Below are positions 43,344 through 53,656 of a DNA stretch of 64,000 nt, piece after piece; position 1 is the stretch's first letter, and each line of letters begins with the position of its first letter. The notes under the pieces are model-generated. The model worked only from the letters and a program-made list of their open reading frames with translations. It did no database searches and was not told the origin of the DNA. A program made the position numbers and the translations under genes. The DNA is from Bartonella harrusi. Lineage in GTDB: Bacteria > Pseudomonadota > Alphaproteobacteria > Rhizobiales > Rhizobiaceae. The stretch spans positions 806,001 to 870,000 of the forward strand of contig NZ_CP101114.1 in the NCBI RefSeq assembly GCF_024297065.1. The letters are read 5' to 3'.

Positions 43344-45110
43344 ATGAGTCTTAAATGTAATAAAAGACTGCTTGTACACACGGTCCTACGCAATTTTTTT
43401 GTCGTTTTGCTGTTAGCGGCGTTGTGTACATTTTTTATTTGGTTGTATTACTTCATGCAGCCACGGATATACCGGGCAAGCTTGACTTTCTCACTCTCTG
43501 ATTCTGTAGGAAAGCCATTGCCAACGGATAAACAAAACAATATCCTCGCCTTCCTCTTTTCACAGCCGATGTTTTTAAGAAATTCAAGCTTACAGAATTT
43601 TTCTTCAGATTCTGCTCAACAGCAAGGTTTTCATGAAAATATCCGTTTATCCCGTAATGGTGATTTTATCAATCTTACTTTTGAAGCGGGAACTTTTCAA
43701 GCTGCTGAACATGGGGTGGAAACTTGGTTTTCTGCATTTTCACAAGCAATTATAGAACAGAAAAAAAAATTATTGCTCATGCAATGGCAGGCTGGTGAAC
43801 AATATGACAAGACTGAGATACCTCATATAGTGCAGGAATTTCGTTCATCTGTTGATTCTTTTATTTATGACAATGTAAAACAAACAGAGTCTGATGATCT
43901 TTCTATACAATTAACACAAGCAGTTTTAAAACGTATTCATTTAGCGAGTTTAAATTCAACTATTAATATGATGCGTGAAAATGGACAACCTTTATTATCC
44001 TTATCCTTTATTGCGGGTAACTCAGTGGTTTCTGCATTAGAATCTAAACGTGATCTTTTGGAAACACAAAGGGCGCATATGGTTGCACAATTAGGTTGGA
44101 CACATCCTCAAATTAAGGCTATGACGGCAGAATTAGAAGTGATTTCTCAGCAATTAGAGAATAAGATTTTACAGATTATTCATCAAGTTCGTTCAGATGA
44201 GCTTATTGCAACGGAATTTGAAAAACAGCTCAAAAAAAGGATTAGCGTTTTCGTAAAAGGCCAATCTTACTCTTTGGATCAAATGTTTGATGCGTTCGAA
44301 AATAAAATAACAGCAGTTGTGAATGCGCAAAATAAAAAGATGGATAGAGCTTTTCCTTTGTTGCAGAATATGAAAATTCACGTAATTGTACCAACAACAT
44401 TAGTTCCTCTTTCTTTTATGGAGCTTTATGGAAGAAGTGTTATTGTGAGCGTATTTGCGAGCTTAATTACTTTGTTGGGAGGAATGGTGTTTTTTTATCG
44501 ACGCTCTGAAATAAAAAAAGAGCAATCAGAAGAAGATCGCTTTAAAAAGAATGAAAATACTTTAGTCGCTAAGAAAATAAAGAATTTTGAATCTTTTATT
44601 ACAATAGAAGGGTTGTCCGATTTTTTGCAATGTCGTACTTCAACGGTTGTCTCAATAATTGGAACAGAAGCAGCACGAACAGCAGCAAAACTCTCTTTAC
44701 ATCTTATAAAAGAACGTAAAACAATCTTATTGGTAGATATTTCTGGTCAACAAATAGAAAAAGTTATTGGTCCCCATCGCGGAATGAGCGATGTTTTAAC
44801 GAAGAATGCTCAGTTGCATGATGTTATTTATCGTGATTATGACACGGGCGTTGATATTCTTCCTCAAGGATTAACAAGTGCTGTTTGTGCACAAAATTTT
44901 TCAAATGAGATTCCTCATCTCTTACAAGAATTTAAAAAAGAGTACGATTTTATTATTTTAGAAATGGCGAGTGAACCCAAATATGGATTTGATCAATTTG
45001 CGGAGCTTACAGACTATTATATTTGTAGTCTTGCTCTTAACGAACAGGATTGGATGATGCAAATGGTGAATAAGTTTCCCAAAACTGTTTATCGTGTGGT
45101 TGCGTCGTAA
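43344..45110 (+). CDS. Wzz/BY-kinase-like protein with degenerate kinase site
   Basis: The protein is 588 aa. There are two membrane segments (about 16-38 and 363-385) around a periplasmic region with coiled coil, as in polysaccharide co-polymerases (Wzz/ExoP). The cytoplasmic part (about 425-588) resembles the BY-kinase fold: the A'-like ILLVDISG (461-468) is present. The P-loop position reads IIGTEAARTAAKLS, lacking Gly-Lys-Ser/Thr, and no Tyr-rich tail is seen. It probably regulates surface-polysaccharide chain length without kinase activity, or is a degenerate relic. No glycan genes lie next to it. Confidence 0.75.
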   Translation: MSLKCNKRLLVHTVLRNFFVVLLLAALCTFFIWLYYFMQPRIYRASLTFSLSDSVGKPLPTDKQNNILAFLFSQPMFLRNSSLQNFSSDSAQQQGFHENIRLSRNGDFINLTFEAGTFQAAEHGVETWFSAFSQAIIEQKKKLLLMQWQAGEQYDKTEIPHIVQEFRSSVDSFIYDNVKQTESDDLSIQLTQAVLKRIHLASLNSTINMMRENGQPLLSLSFIAGNSVVSALESKRDLLETQRAHMVAQLGWTHPQIKAMTAELEVISQQLENKILQIIHQVRSDELIATEFEKQLKKRISVFVKGQSYSLDQMFDAFENKITAVVNAQNKKMDRAFPLLQNMKIHVIVPTTLVPLSFMELYGRSVIVSVFASLITLLGGMVFFYRRSEIKKEQSEEDRFKKNENTLVAKKIKNFESFITIEGLSDFLQCRTSTVVSIIGTEAARTAAKLSLHLIKERKTILLVDISGQQIEKVIGPHRGMSDVLTKNAQLHDVIYRDYDTGVDILPQGLTSAVCAQNFSNEIPHLLQEFKKEYDFIILEMASEPKYGFDQFAELTDYYICSLALNEQDWMMQMVNKFPKTVYRVVAS

Positions 45111-45253
45111 ATGTCGTAAACTACGAATGATACGCTTTAATGCTACGCTTGTTTTCTCATAAAGTTGTAGTACATATTAAAAATACTAAGAGTGATAATG
45201 TTTAGATTTTGAAATGAATTGCATGGTTGGAGAGAGACGTGGGGCAATCAGAG

Positions 45254-46330
45254 ATGACAGTAAAAAAATTGAACGAGAGTATTTTAACATCCTTGCAAAA
45301 GAAAAATCGAAAACAAATTCAAGTGTGGCTTTATTCTATTTTGTTGCTGTGTTTGGCTATTGTTTTAGTGGGGGGCGCTACCCGTTTGACAGGGTCAGGG
45401 TTATCTATAACAGAATGGAAGCCAATTCATGGTGTCATTCCACCGATTGGTGTAGAACAATGGCAGGAGGAATTTTTAAAATACCAACAGATAACGCAAT
45501 ATAAGCTCCTTAATCCCGATATGACATTGAGTGCGTTTAAGACCATCTTCTGGTGGGAATGGGCCCATCGTGTTTTAGGGCGTCTTGTTGGTCTTGTGGC
45601 TTTATTCGGTCTCATTTGGTTTTGGGCGACAAAACGTATTGAAAAAAATATTTTGTTTCAGCTTGTTGTTGTACCAATTCTTATTGCATTTCAAGGCTTT
45701 ATTGGTTGGTGGATGGTGGCTTCGGGTATTGGTCAGAGTCATTTGACAAGCGTAAGCCAATATCGTTTAGCATTTCATCTTATAACAGCATGTTTTGTTA
45801 TTATTTTTGTTACTTATTTAGCGCGAGGACTCACGCAATATTCAGAAAGACCAGCAAATCAAAAGATTCAGTCTTTTTCTGGTTGGCTTGTTATCCTCAT
45901 TTTAATTGAAATTTATTTGGGTGCCTTGGTTGCTGGGCTCCATGCTGGAAAAGTTTATAATACATGGCCACTTATGGATGGTCAGATCGTTCCTGATGGA
46001 TTATTGCAGCATAATCCTGTTTGGCTCAATTTCTTTGAAAATCCTTTGACTGTTCAATTTATTCACCGTTTTTTTGCTTATTTTTTATTTATTGCAGCAA
46101 TTATTCATGCTTTCTATGTCCAAAAGAGAGTTCCTCATTCAACACATTCTCGTCGTGCGTTTTTTCTATGTATTATGATAACCATTCAAGCAATGTTGGG
46201 TGTTCTCACATTGTTACATGAAGTCCCCATAAGCTTGGGGCTTGTTCACCAAAGTGTTGCCTTAGGAGTATTGTGCTTTTCAGTTGCACATTGGCGTGCA
46301 ACAAAAGGGGCATATCGTGTTGTTGAATAA
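45254..46330 (+). CDS. ctaA: Heme A synthase CtaA
   Basis: The protein is 358 aa from ATG 45254 (MTVKKLNESILTSLQ); an upstream TTG at 45227 is less likely. It has about eight membrane helices, with GGATRLTGSGLSITEWKPIHGVIPP, EWAHRVLGRLVGL (heme-ligand His), and later histidines in QFIHRFFAYFLF and HEVPISLGLVHQSVA. It oxidises heme O to heme A for cytochrome aa3. Convergent with argC, 20 bp apart. Confidence 0.95.
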   Translation: MTVKKLNESILTSLQKKNRKQIQVWLYSILLLCLAIVLVGGATRLTGSGLSITEWKPIHGVIPPIGVEQWQEEFLKYQQITQYKLLNPDMTLSAFKTIFWWEWAHRVLGRLVGLVALFGLIWFWATKRIEKNILFQLVVVPILIAFQGFIGWWMVASGIGQSHLTSVSQYRLAFHLITACFVIIFVTYLARGLTQYSERPANQKIQSFSGWLVILILIEIYLGALVAGLHAGKVYNTWPLMDGQIVPDGLLQHNPVWLNFFENPLTVQFIHRFFAYFLFIAAIIHAFYVQKRVPHSTHSRRAFFLCIMITIQAMLGVLTLLHEVPISLGLVHQSVALGVLCFSVAHWRATKGAYRVVE

Positions 46331-46350
46331 AAATTTGTCTCCAGAGAAGG

Positions 46351-47286
46351 TTAGTACTCTGAAAGCATGAGGTCGAGATTTTGAACCGCAGCTGCGGCTG
46401 CACCTTTCCCTAAATTATCTAATAGGGCACAGAGGTTGAAAATTCCTTTATGTTCATTGCCAAATACGAACAATTTCATTCCATCTTTATGTGCTAAGCA
46501 TTCTGGATTGAGTTTAGTAAGAGCCTCCGTTTCTTCTTGTGATGCAACGGATATGATGTTTTGTCCACTGTAATGGTTTTCAAGGATTTCGCGCAAATCG
46601 GAACAGTTTGCTGATTTTGTCAATAAGTGACGGTGGAGTGGAATGTTGACAATCATCCCTTGAGGAAAACGACCAACACTTGGTAAAAAAATGGGTGTGT
46701 GATTGATTTGTCCATAGATTTTAATTTCTGGCACATGTTTGTGTTCAAGATTGAGTCCATAGAGAAAATAATTATCCAAAACTTCATTTTGACGAGATTG
46801 GTTTTCCATTTGTGCAATTAACTGTTTCCCACCACCTGTATAGCCGGATATTGCATTAATTGATATGGGATAATAAGCATCGAGCAGGTCTGCTTCACGG
46901 AGTGGCCGAATCAAGCTAATTGCACCGGTAGGATAACAGCCAGGATTGCTTACATAATGAGCGGCTTGGATACGTTCTTTTTGTCCTGCCGTCATTTCAG
47001 GGAATCCGTAGACCCAATTTGGTGTAACACGGTGGGCTGTTGAGCTATCGATAATTCTAATTTTTTTATTATTTTTAAGCCAATGAACTGTCTCGCGTGC
47101 GACATCATCTGGAAGACATAAAATGGCAATGTCAGTTTGATCAAGACAGTCTCGCCGAAGATCAATGTTATGTCGCTGTGTATGATCAAGGGAGAGTAAT
47201 TTAAAATCTGAACGTTCGGCTAGTCGTTTTTGTATTTGTAATCCTGTGGTTCCATGTTCACCATCAATAAAAACTTTCGTTACCAT
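46351..47286 (-). CDS. argC: N-acetyl-gamma-glutamyl-phosphate reductase (ArgC type 2)
   Basis: The protein is 311 aa. The Rossmann part begins VFIDGEHGTTGLQIQKRL and the catalytic Cys is in SNPGCYPTGA. YTGGGKQLI and HVPEIKIYG are typical. It performs the third step of arginine/ornithine synthesis. No other arg gene is in the window, as is usual for a scattered pathway. Whether the strain retains the complete pathway is unknown. Confidence 0.93.
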   Translation of the reverse strand: MVTKVFIDGEHGTTGLQIQKRLAERSDFKLLSLDHTQRHNIDLRRDCLDQTDIAILCLPDDVARETVHWLKNNKKIRIIDSSTAHRVTPNWVYGFPEMTAGQKERIQAAHYVSNPGCYPTGAISLIRPLREADLLDAYYPISINAISGYTGGGKQLIAQMENQSRQNEVLDNYFLYGLNLEHKHVPEIKIYGQINHTPIFLPSVGRFPQGMIVNIPLHRHLLTKSANCSDLREILENHYSGQNIISVASQEETEALTKLNPECLAHKDGMKLFVFGNEHKGIFNLCALLDNLGKGAAAAAVQNLDLMLSEY

Positions 47287-47624
47287 TTTCTTTGCCTATT
47301 TGCCTTGAATTAATTTTTTCTACTGTACACTGTTTCTCCTATTATCAATTGTTTTAAATTATTACCAATTGAAATAATAGTCATTAACTTATTGAATTTC
47401 CTAAAATTATAGATCTTTTTTTGTAAAAGTAGGATAGAAAAAAAAGCTTTGTTCCCATTTTAATTCTTTTCGTGGGGGAAGTGCCTTTTTGTTCATATGG
47501 AAAATAAATAATAAGATAAATGTTTGCACCATTTTTGGATGAAAGTGAATGAAAATATTTGGTTTGCGCGGTTTGCTGTGTTATCGTTTAAAGACTTTAT
47601 TTTTTAATATTAGGAATGTGTTTT
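47287..47624. other. argC-glyA divergent spacer
   Basis: About 340 bp, AT-rich, should carry promoters for argC and glyA; no motif stands out. Confidence 0.5.
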
Positions 47625-48938
47625 ATGACTCAACAAGAAAACGACACACAAAAGCGCTTTTTTAATGATAAATTACAGATTGCTGATGGTGCAATCTTTG
47701 AGGCAATTAGGGGAGAATTTGAGCGTCAACAACATGAAATTGAGCTGATTGCTTCAGAGAATATTGTTTCAAGAGCGGTTCTTGAAGCACAAGGGTCAGT
47801 CTTAACTAATAAATATGCGGAAGGCTATCCAAGAAAGCGCTATTATGGTGGTTGTCAGTTTGTTGATGTTGTTGAAGACTTAGCAATCGAACGCGCAAAA
47901 CAGCTTTTTGGGGCTGCTTTTGCGAATGTTCAGCCTAATTCTGGTAGTCAGATGAATCAAGCTGTTTTTTTAGCCTTACTCAAGCCTGGTGATACATTTA
48001 TGGGGTTGGATTTAAATGCTGGTGGCCACCTCACACATGGTTCACCGGTCAATATGTCAGGAAAATGGTTTGATGTTGTTTCCTATGGTGTGCGTCCAGA
48101 AGATCAAATTCTTGATATGAAGGAAGTTGAACGACTTGCAAAAGAACGCAAACCAAAACTTATTATCGCAGGTGGTTCATCTTATCCTCGCTTATGGGAT
48201 TGGAAAAAATTCCGAGAAATTGCGGATGAAATCGGTGCTTATTTCCTCGTTGATATGTCTCATATCGCCGGTTTGGTTGCTGGTGGTGTTCATCCTTCTC
48301 CTGTTCCACATGCTCACATTGTAACGACGACAACGCATAAATCGCTACGAGGTCCTCGTGGGGGGTTGATATTAACAAATGATGAAGTTTTAGCCAAAAA
48401 AATGAATTCAGCGATTTTCCCAGGTCTTCAAGGTGGTCCTTTAATGCATGTGATCGCGGCTAAGGCTGTTGCATTTGAGGAGGCTTTGCACCCTTCTTTT
48501 AAGAGTTACAGCGCTCATGTTGTTGCTAATGCGAAAACTTTAGCAAAAACATTACAGAGTAATGGTTTTGATATTGTTTCTGGTGGGACAGACAACCATT
48601 TGCTGTTGGTTGATTTACGCTCCAAGAATGTAACAGGAAAACGCGCTGAATTGGCTTTGGGACGAGCGCATATTACTTGTAATAAAAATGGTGTTCCTTT
48701 TGATCCTGAAACACCTTCTATAACATCAGGAATTCGTTTGGGATCACCTGCTGCGACGACACGTGGTTTTGCAGAAAAAGAGTTTATTCAAGTTGGTGAA
48801 CTCATCTCAGAAGTTCTTGATGGTCTTAAGGGTGCAAAAAGTGATGAGGAAAATCATGCCGTTGAAATGGCTGTTCAGGACAAGGTAAGAGACATCACCA
48901 ATAAATTTCCTCTTTATTCTTATCTTACCACTTGTTAA
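47625..48938 (+). CDS. glyA: Serine hydroxymethyltransferase
   Basis: The protein is 437 aa from ATG 47625 ([13 protein letters not shown]), Shine-Dalgarno aggaa; an in-frame start at 47616 is less likely. It has [33 protein letters not shown], and the PLP-lysine motif [15 protein letters not shown]. It interconverts serine and glycine with methylene-THF. It heads the glyA-nrdR-ribD-ribE-ribH-nusB run. Confidence 0.97.
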   Translation: MTQQENDTQKRFFNDKLQIADGAIFEAIRGEFERQQHEIELIASENIVSRAVLEAQGSVLTNKYAEGYPRKRYYGGCQFVDVVEDLAIERAKQLFGAAFANVQPNSGSQMNQAVFLALLKPGDTFMGLDLNAGGHLTHGSPVNMSGKWFDVVSYGVRPEDQILDMKEVERLAKERKPKLIIAGGSSYPRLWDWKKFREIADEIGAYFLVDMSHIAGLVAGGVHPSPVPHAHIVTTTTHKSLRGPRGGLILTNDEVLAKKMNSAIFPGLQGGPLMHVIAAKAVAFEEALHPSFKSYSAHVVANAKTLAKTLQSNGFDIVSGGTDNHLLLVDLRSKNVTGKRAELALGRAHITCNKNGVPFDPETPSITSGIRLGSPAATTRGFAEKEFIQVGELISEVLDGLKGAKSDEENHAVEMAVQDKVRDITNKFPLYSYLTTC

Positions 48939-48951
48939 GGATACAAAAGGG

Positions 48952-49434
48952 ATGCGTTGTCCTTACTGCCAATATGAAGATACACAGGTGAGAGATTCTC
49001 GTCCTGCCGAGGAGGGAGCAGTTATCCGCCGCCGCCGAGTCTGTTCTGTTTGTGGTGGTCGCTTTACAACTTTTGAACGTGTTCAGCTGCGTGAGCTCTT
49101 GGTTTCTAAAAAAAGTGGTCGATGTGAGCTTTTTGATCGTGATAAGTTAATGCGATCAGTTGATGTAGCTGTGCGTAAACGCAACATTGATCCCGACTAT
49201 ATTGAACGAGCCGTTTCTGGTATTGTCCGTCAACTCGAGAGTTTAGGAGAGCCAGAGATTGCTTCAGAAAAAATTGGCTGTCTTGTGATGGAAGCATTAA
49301 AAAGCATTGATGATATTGCCTATATTCGTTTTGCTTCTGTCTATCGAGATTTTCGTAATGCAAGCGATTTTCACGATATTATAGACGAGTTGTCAAAGGG
49401 TGTAACGGATACAGAATCTCGTTTTGATGAATAA
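48952..49434 (+). CDS. nrdR: Transcriptional repressor NrdR
   Basis: The protein is 160 aa. The N-terminal zinc ribbon [17 protein letters not shown] with a second Cys pair in VCSVCGGRF is followed by an ATP-cone (about 49-139). NrdR represses ribonucleotide reductase genes by sensing ATP/dATP. It is 13 bp after glyA and overlaps the start of ribD (GATGAATAA). Confidence 0.97.
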   Translation: MRCPYCQYEDTQVRDSRPAEEGAVIRRRRVCSVCGGRFTTFERVQLRELLVSKKSGRCELFDRDKLMRSVDVAVRKRNIDPDYIERAVSGIVRQLESLGEPEIASEKIGCLVMEALKSIDDIAYIRFASVYRDFRNASDFHDIIDELSKGVTDTESRFDE

Positions 49435-50553
49435 AAAGTTACAAGATGAGCGGTTTATGGCCGCTGCTATCCGTTTAGCAGAACGTCATGTCGGCCTTAC
49501 AGGTGAGAATCCTTCGGTTGGTACGTTAATTGTGCAAAAAAGGAATGATACGGGGGCATCTATTGTGGGCTATGGTGTAACAGCCGTCGATGGAAGGCCT
49601 CATGCTGAGGTACAGGCTTTACGTATGGCTGGGACTTTAGCCCACGGTGCTACTGCTTATGTGACTTTAGAGCCTTGTTCGCATTATGGTAAAACTTCAC
49701 CCTGTGTAGATGCTCTTATTGAGGCGGGTATTTCACGGGTTGTTATTGCTTTGACTGATTTAGATAAGCGCGTTGATGGTCGTGGCATTGCTCTTTTACG
49801 TGCTGCTGGTATTGAAGTGGTTGAAGGTGTTTTAGCTGAAGAAGCTTTTGAAGCGTTATGTACACATTGGTGTATAAGGACGTTACAACGCTGTGCCGTT
49901 ACTTTGAAAATGGCTATTTCTGCTGATAATGGTGTGGGGAAAAAGGGACAGGGGGGAATCAAAATTAGTGGAATGATTTCTCATACCCATACGCATATTT
50001 TACGCGCTCAGAATAATGCTATTCTTGTTGGTATTGGCACTATACTAGCGGATGACCCTCAATTGAATTGTCGTTTACCAGGGATGGAAATGCGTTCGCC
50101 CATACGTATTATTTTGGATGCAGATTTATGTATTCCTCTTGATGCAAAAGTTGTTCAAACAGCAAAAAAAATTCCTACATGGATTATTTGTGATAAAAAC
50201 CTTGCAAAGAAAAGCAAAAAAATGCGCTAGAACAGTATGGTGTCTCTGTGTATTCGGTAACAATGGATGATGGTTGTATGCAACCTTTTGCTCTTTTACA
50301 GATGCTTTATCAACATGGAATCAATAGCGTTTTACTTGAGGGAGGTGTAAAGACAGGAGAAAAATTTTTAAATTCTGGTTGTGTGGATCATTTGGTGTGC
50401 TTTTATGCTCCCGTTATTTTGGGAGAAAACCGTGTTGAAGCCCCTCATTTTGGAAATTATCTCTCGCAATTCCATAAGGTTGAAACAAGAATGTTTGGAA
50501 ATGACCGTTTTTATAAATGGAGGCGTAAGACATTATGTTCACAGGGATTATAA
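49427..50553 (+). pseudogene. ribD: Bifunctional deaminase/reductase RibD, -1 frameshift in poly-A
   Basis: ATG 49427 overlaps the nrdR stop. The deaminase domain is intact, with zinc motif HAEVQAL and PCSHYGKTSPC. The reductase domain starts (VTLKMAISADNGVG, ILVGIGTILADDPQL), then frame 1 ends at TAG 50228-50230 after LAKKSKKMR. A -1 shift at a run of seven A (AGC AAA AAA ATG, near 50214-50223) resumes the expected KNALEQYGVSVYSVTMDDG and carries on to 50553. One added A would restore the gene. As ribE and ribH are intact, slippage, a sequencing error or a recent mutation are all possible. Confidence 0.85.
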
Positions 50554-51152
50554 CGGATATCGGTTATATTGAAGACGTCCAATCTTTAAAAAAAGGGGTC
50601 CGTTTAAATATTTCTACACGCTATGCACTGGAGAGTTTAAAAATTGGTGCATCAATTGCGTGTTCAGGAATTTGTTTGACTCTCGTTGAGAGAGGATCAA
50701 AAGAAGCGAATACGCGTTGGTTTGTTGTGGAAGCTTGGGAAGAAGCATTGCGTTTAACGAATCTTGTACAGTGGACAAAAGGAACTTGCATTAACTTAGA
50801 GCGTTCCCTCCGATTAGGTGATGAAATGGGGGGACATTTGGTTTCTGGTCATGTTGACGGTTTAGCTGAAATCATTGACAAAAAAAATGAAGGGGATGCC
50901 GTTCGTTTTTTTCTACAAGTTCAAAAGCAATTTGTCCCTTTTATTGTAAGTAAAGGTTCTATCGCACTAAATGGTGTATCTTTAACCGTTAATAGTGTTG
51001 AAGATTGTATTTTTGATGTTCTTATTATTCGTCATACACTTGAAATGACAACTTGGGGGCAAGCTAAAATTGGCGATCAGGTCAATTTAGAAATCGATCC
51101 ATTGGCTCGTTATGTTGCAAAGTTTTCTGGTTTTAAAGGGATAGATACGTAA
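50535..51152 (+). CDS. ribE: Riboflavin synthase alpha chain
   Basis: The protein is 205 aa with two tandem lumazine-binding repeats: MFTGIITDIGYIE ... ACSGICLTLVE and LGDEMGGHLVSGHVDG ... SIALNGVSLTVNSVE. It makes riboflavin from two lumazine molecules. It overlaps the ribD end by 19 bp, pointing to coupled translation. Confidence 0.96.
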   Translation: MFTGIITDIGYIEDVQSLKKGVRLNISTRYALESLKIGASIACSGICLTLVERGSKEANTRWFVVEAWEEALRLTNLVQWTKGTCINLERSLRLGDEMGGHLVSGHVDGLAEIIDKKNEGDAVRFFLQVQKQFVPFIVSKGSIALNGVSLTVNSVEDCIFDVLIIRHTLEMTTWGQAKIGDQVNLEIDPLARYVAKFSGFKGIDT

Positions 51153-51233
51153 GTTGAAGTGTGTTGCAGTTTTTAAAATTTTGCACTCTATAAGTCTAGA
51201 TTTTTGGGTTAATTTTTCTTATGGAATTCTGTT

Positions 51234-51692
51234 ATGATAAAAGGGATACATAAAAAAATGCATCTATTAATTGTTGAAGCGCGTTTTTATGATGGGATTT
51301 CTGATGCACTTCTTACAGGTGCAGTAAACGTTTTGCAAAAAGCTGAAGCAAGTTATGATATCGTAACCGTTCCAGGAGCATTAGAAATACCAGCGGCAAT
51401 AGCGTTTGCTGAAAAAAATAATAAGGTGTCTTATGATGGTTATATTGCACTTGGCTGTGTTATTCGCGGTGAAACGTATCATTTTGAAATTGTTGCGAAT
51501 GATTCTTGTCGTGCATTAATGGATTTAACTGTTCATAAACACTTGGCTATTGGAAATGGTATTTTGACTGTTGAAGATGCAAAACAAGCATGGGTGCGTG
51601 CCAAACAGGATGAAAAAAATAAAGGTGGTTTTGCTGCTAAAGCTGCTTTATGTATGATCGCTCTGAAGAAGAAATTTGGAGAGAATCATTAA
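51234..51692 (+). CDS. ribH: 6,7-dimethyl-8-ribityllumazine synthase
   Basis: The protein is 152 aa. Family motifs are [32 protein letters not shown] (catalytic His) and a C-terminal [15 protein letters not shown]. It condenses ribitylamino-uracil with dihydroxybutanone phosphate. The nusB ATG lies 3 bp after its stop. Confidence 0.96.
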   Translation: MIKGIHKKMHLLIVEARFYDGISDALLTGAVNVLQKAEASYDIVTVPGALEIPAAIAFAEKNNKVSYDGYIALGCVIRGETYHFEIVANDSCRALMDLTVHKHLAIGNGILTVEDAKQAWVRAKQDEKNKGGFAAKAALCMIALKKKFGENH

Positions 51693-51694
51693 AT

Positions 51695-52165
51695 ATGGCT
51701 GATATAAAAGACAAATATTCTTCGCGTTCAGCCAATAAACGTGGAGCAGCAAGACTCGCTGCGGTTCAAGCACTTTATCAAATGGATGTCGTTGGTTCTG
51801 GAGTCATGGAAACGGCAGCTGAATATAAGGCTTATCGTTTAGGAAAAGATATTGATGGAGATCAGTATCTTGATGCAGATTTTCAATGGTTTTTGGCTAT
51901 AATCACTGGTGTTGTAAAAGATCAAAAACAACTTGATCCTATGCTTCATCAACAGCTTTCTGCGGAATGGTCACTTTCACGTCTTGATTCTATACTCCGT
52001 GCGATTTTGCGCGCAGGGTTATGGGAGTTGATCAACCGCCAAGATGTGCCTGTTGCTGTTGTTATGAGTGAATATGTTGATATAGCAAAAGCGTTTTTTG
52101 AAGGTGATGAGCCAAAGCTGGTTAATGCGGTTCTTGATAGCATGGCCAAAAGCATTCGCTTCTAA
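51695..52165 (+). CDS. nusB: Transcription antitermination factor NusB
   Basis: The protein is 156 aa from ATG 51695 ([20 protein letters not shown]). NusB features: [33 protein letters not shown] and [32 protein letters not shown]. It binds boxA RNA with NusE in rRNA antitermination. Last gene of the operon. Confidence 0.95.
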   Translation: MADIKDKYSSRSANKRGAARLAAVQALYQMDVVGSGVMETAAEYKAYRLGKDIDGDQYLDADFQWFLAIITGVVKDQKQLDPMLHQQLSAEWSLSRLDSILRAILRAGLWELINRQDVPVAVVMSEYVDIAKAFFEGDEPKLVNAVLDSMAKSIRF

Positions 52166-52247
52166 AAATATTCCTGCAAACCTACCTTTCTCAGAACTGG
52201 TAACAATCAGTTCTGAGAGTAATAGAATTTTCTATAGCCGTTATAAC

Positions 52248-52736
52248 TTAATTATGCGTTGGCAAATTTGCAGGGCCTTTAATAATTTGTATTAAGAAAG
52301 GCTGCTCTTTTGTAGCGGTTGGAGTTGTTTGTGTGATAAAATCAAACACCTGTCCATTTTGTAGACCATAATTGGCTATTTTAGAAACTTGGTTATTCTT
52401 ATTAAAGTAAATAGCTAAAACTTTACGGTCGATAATTTTTGTTTTCATAAATTGCATCGCACGATAGCGCGTTTGTGAGATATAATAGAAGACCTCATTA
52501 TCATATTTTGTTTTTAAAGAAGGAGTTCCTAAACTTAAAATAACTTGCTCTTGGCTTGATCCAACGGAAACAGAATTAAGAGCATCTCTATCAAGGACGT
52601 AACCTTCCTGATATATCTGACTTGAACCCGAAGTATCAAGAATACTACAACCAGAAACCGCTACTATACTTGCTATTGACAGACTAATTAATAACTTACG
52701 CTTGACCAAGACCGTTATTTGGGACATTTGAAACAA
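52248..52736 (-). CDS. bamE: Outer-membrane assembly lipoprotein BamE (SmpA/OmlA)
   Basis: The protein is up to 162 aa. TTG 52736 has a well-placed Shine-Dalgarno (aggag), while ATG 52727 is the alternative. A signal peptide ends in lipobox VSGC, cleaved before Cys about 30. The SmpA/OmlA domain is recognised by QEGYVLDRDALNSVSVGSSQEQVILSLGTPS and a YYIS...Y segment. Part of the Bam complex inserting outer-membrane proteins. It is divergent from the DUF177-plsX operon, as in other rhizobia. Confidence 0.9.
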   Translation of the reverse strand: MFQMSQITVLVKRKLLISLSIASIVAVSGCSILDTSGSSQIYQEGYVLDRDALNSVSVGSSQEQVILSLGTPSLKTKYDNEVFYYISQTRYRAMQFMKTKIIDRKVLAIYFNKNNQVSKIANYGLQNGQVFDFITQTTPTATKEQPFLIQIIKGPANLPTHN

Positions 52737-52844
52737 TGATATCTCCTATAACTTAGATATACGAAAAAAGGCAACCTCAAGTTTTTCCTCATTTTAGCTT
52801 AATCTGCCTAGCTTACATTGAGCTTCCCTGTTATAAAGTAAATT

Positions 52845-53501
52845 ATGCCATACAGAGTTGCTTTAGAAAAGAAAAAAATGAATAAAATGTACATTGGCTC
52901 AATAAAATTGCCGTGCATACCACCCTCTATTCGGGAGACCTTAATGAATGTTCAAAATATTCCTCAAATGACATTTGCTTTGGCTTATCCAATATCAGTC
53001 CGTTCTCTCCCTGCTAAAGGTATAAAGGTTTCTATTTGTACAAACCAGCAAGAGTGTGCTCATTTGGCTAAGAATCACGATTTAGTTGAAGTGAAATCTT
53101 GTGAGGGAAAATTTCATATTTTTCCGTGGAAAAAGCGCGGGATACGTATAAAAGGTCTATTGCGGGCTCGTATAATACAGTTATGTGTCATCACATTAGA
53201 GCCATTAGAAAATATTCTTCGTGAAAATATTGAGGTTGTTTTGCTTCCTGAAAATTCAAATTTGATAAAGCCAAAAATACCAGAGGATACACAAGAATTG
53301 TTTTTAGATGCGGAGGGGATGGATCCGCCAGAAGTATTTTACGGAGATAAGATTGATATTGGTACCATTATGGAAGAATTTTTTGAGTTGTCCATTAATC
53401 GTTATCCACGCAAAGAGGGGGTAGAGATGCATATGATTGAAAATTTAGAAAAAGTTGAACAAAAGTTATCGCCATTTTCTGTTTTAAAAAGTTGGAAGTG
53501 A
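52845..53501 (+). CDS. DUF177 (YceD-like) protein
   Basis: The protein is up to 218 aa (ATG 52845; an internal ATG 52878 is possible). It shows the DUF177 pattern: IRIKGLLRARIIQLCVITLEPLENILRENIEVVLLPE and the acidic DPPEVFYGDKIDIGTIMEEFFELSINRYPR. The usual motif includes a Cys after the Q[LV]C, here present in IQLCVITLEP. In many bacteria this family affects 23S rRNA or the nearby rpmF/plsX genes. Here it precedes plsX without rpmF. Confidence 0.88.
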   Translation: MPYRVALEKKKMNKMYIGSIKLPCIPPSIRETLMNVQNIPQMTFALAYPISVRSLPAKGIKVSICTNQQECAHLAKNHDLVEVKSCEGKFHIFPWKKRGIRIKGLLRARIIQLCVITLEPLENILRENIEVVLLPENSNLIKPKIPEDTQELFLDAEGMDPPEVFYGDKIDIGTIMEEFFELSINRYPRKEGVEMHMIENLEKVEQKLSPFSVLKSWK

Positions 53502-53656
53502 TTATAAAAACATAAAAAATTATCTATTGTATAGCATTCTAAAAACAGTATTTTCTGCAGAGCTCTTTTTGCACGGTATGTTTTGTGGTTGTTCAATAGC
53601 AAGAAATCATAATATGCGTTTAAAAGCGCAGATAAAAAGATGTAGGATATGCAAGC

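Noticed and set aside
50380..50560. FMN riboswitch for the riboflavin genes
   Set aside because: No conserved RFN-type stems are seen before ribD, ribE or ribH; the genes are in an operon with nrdR.
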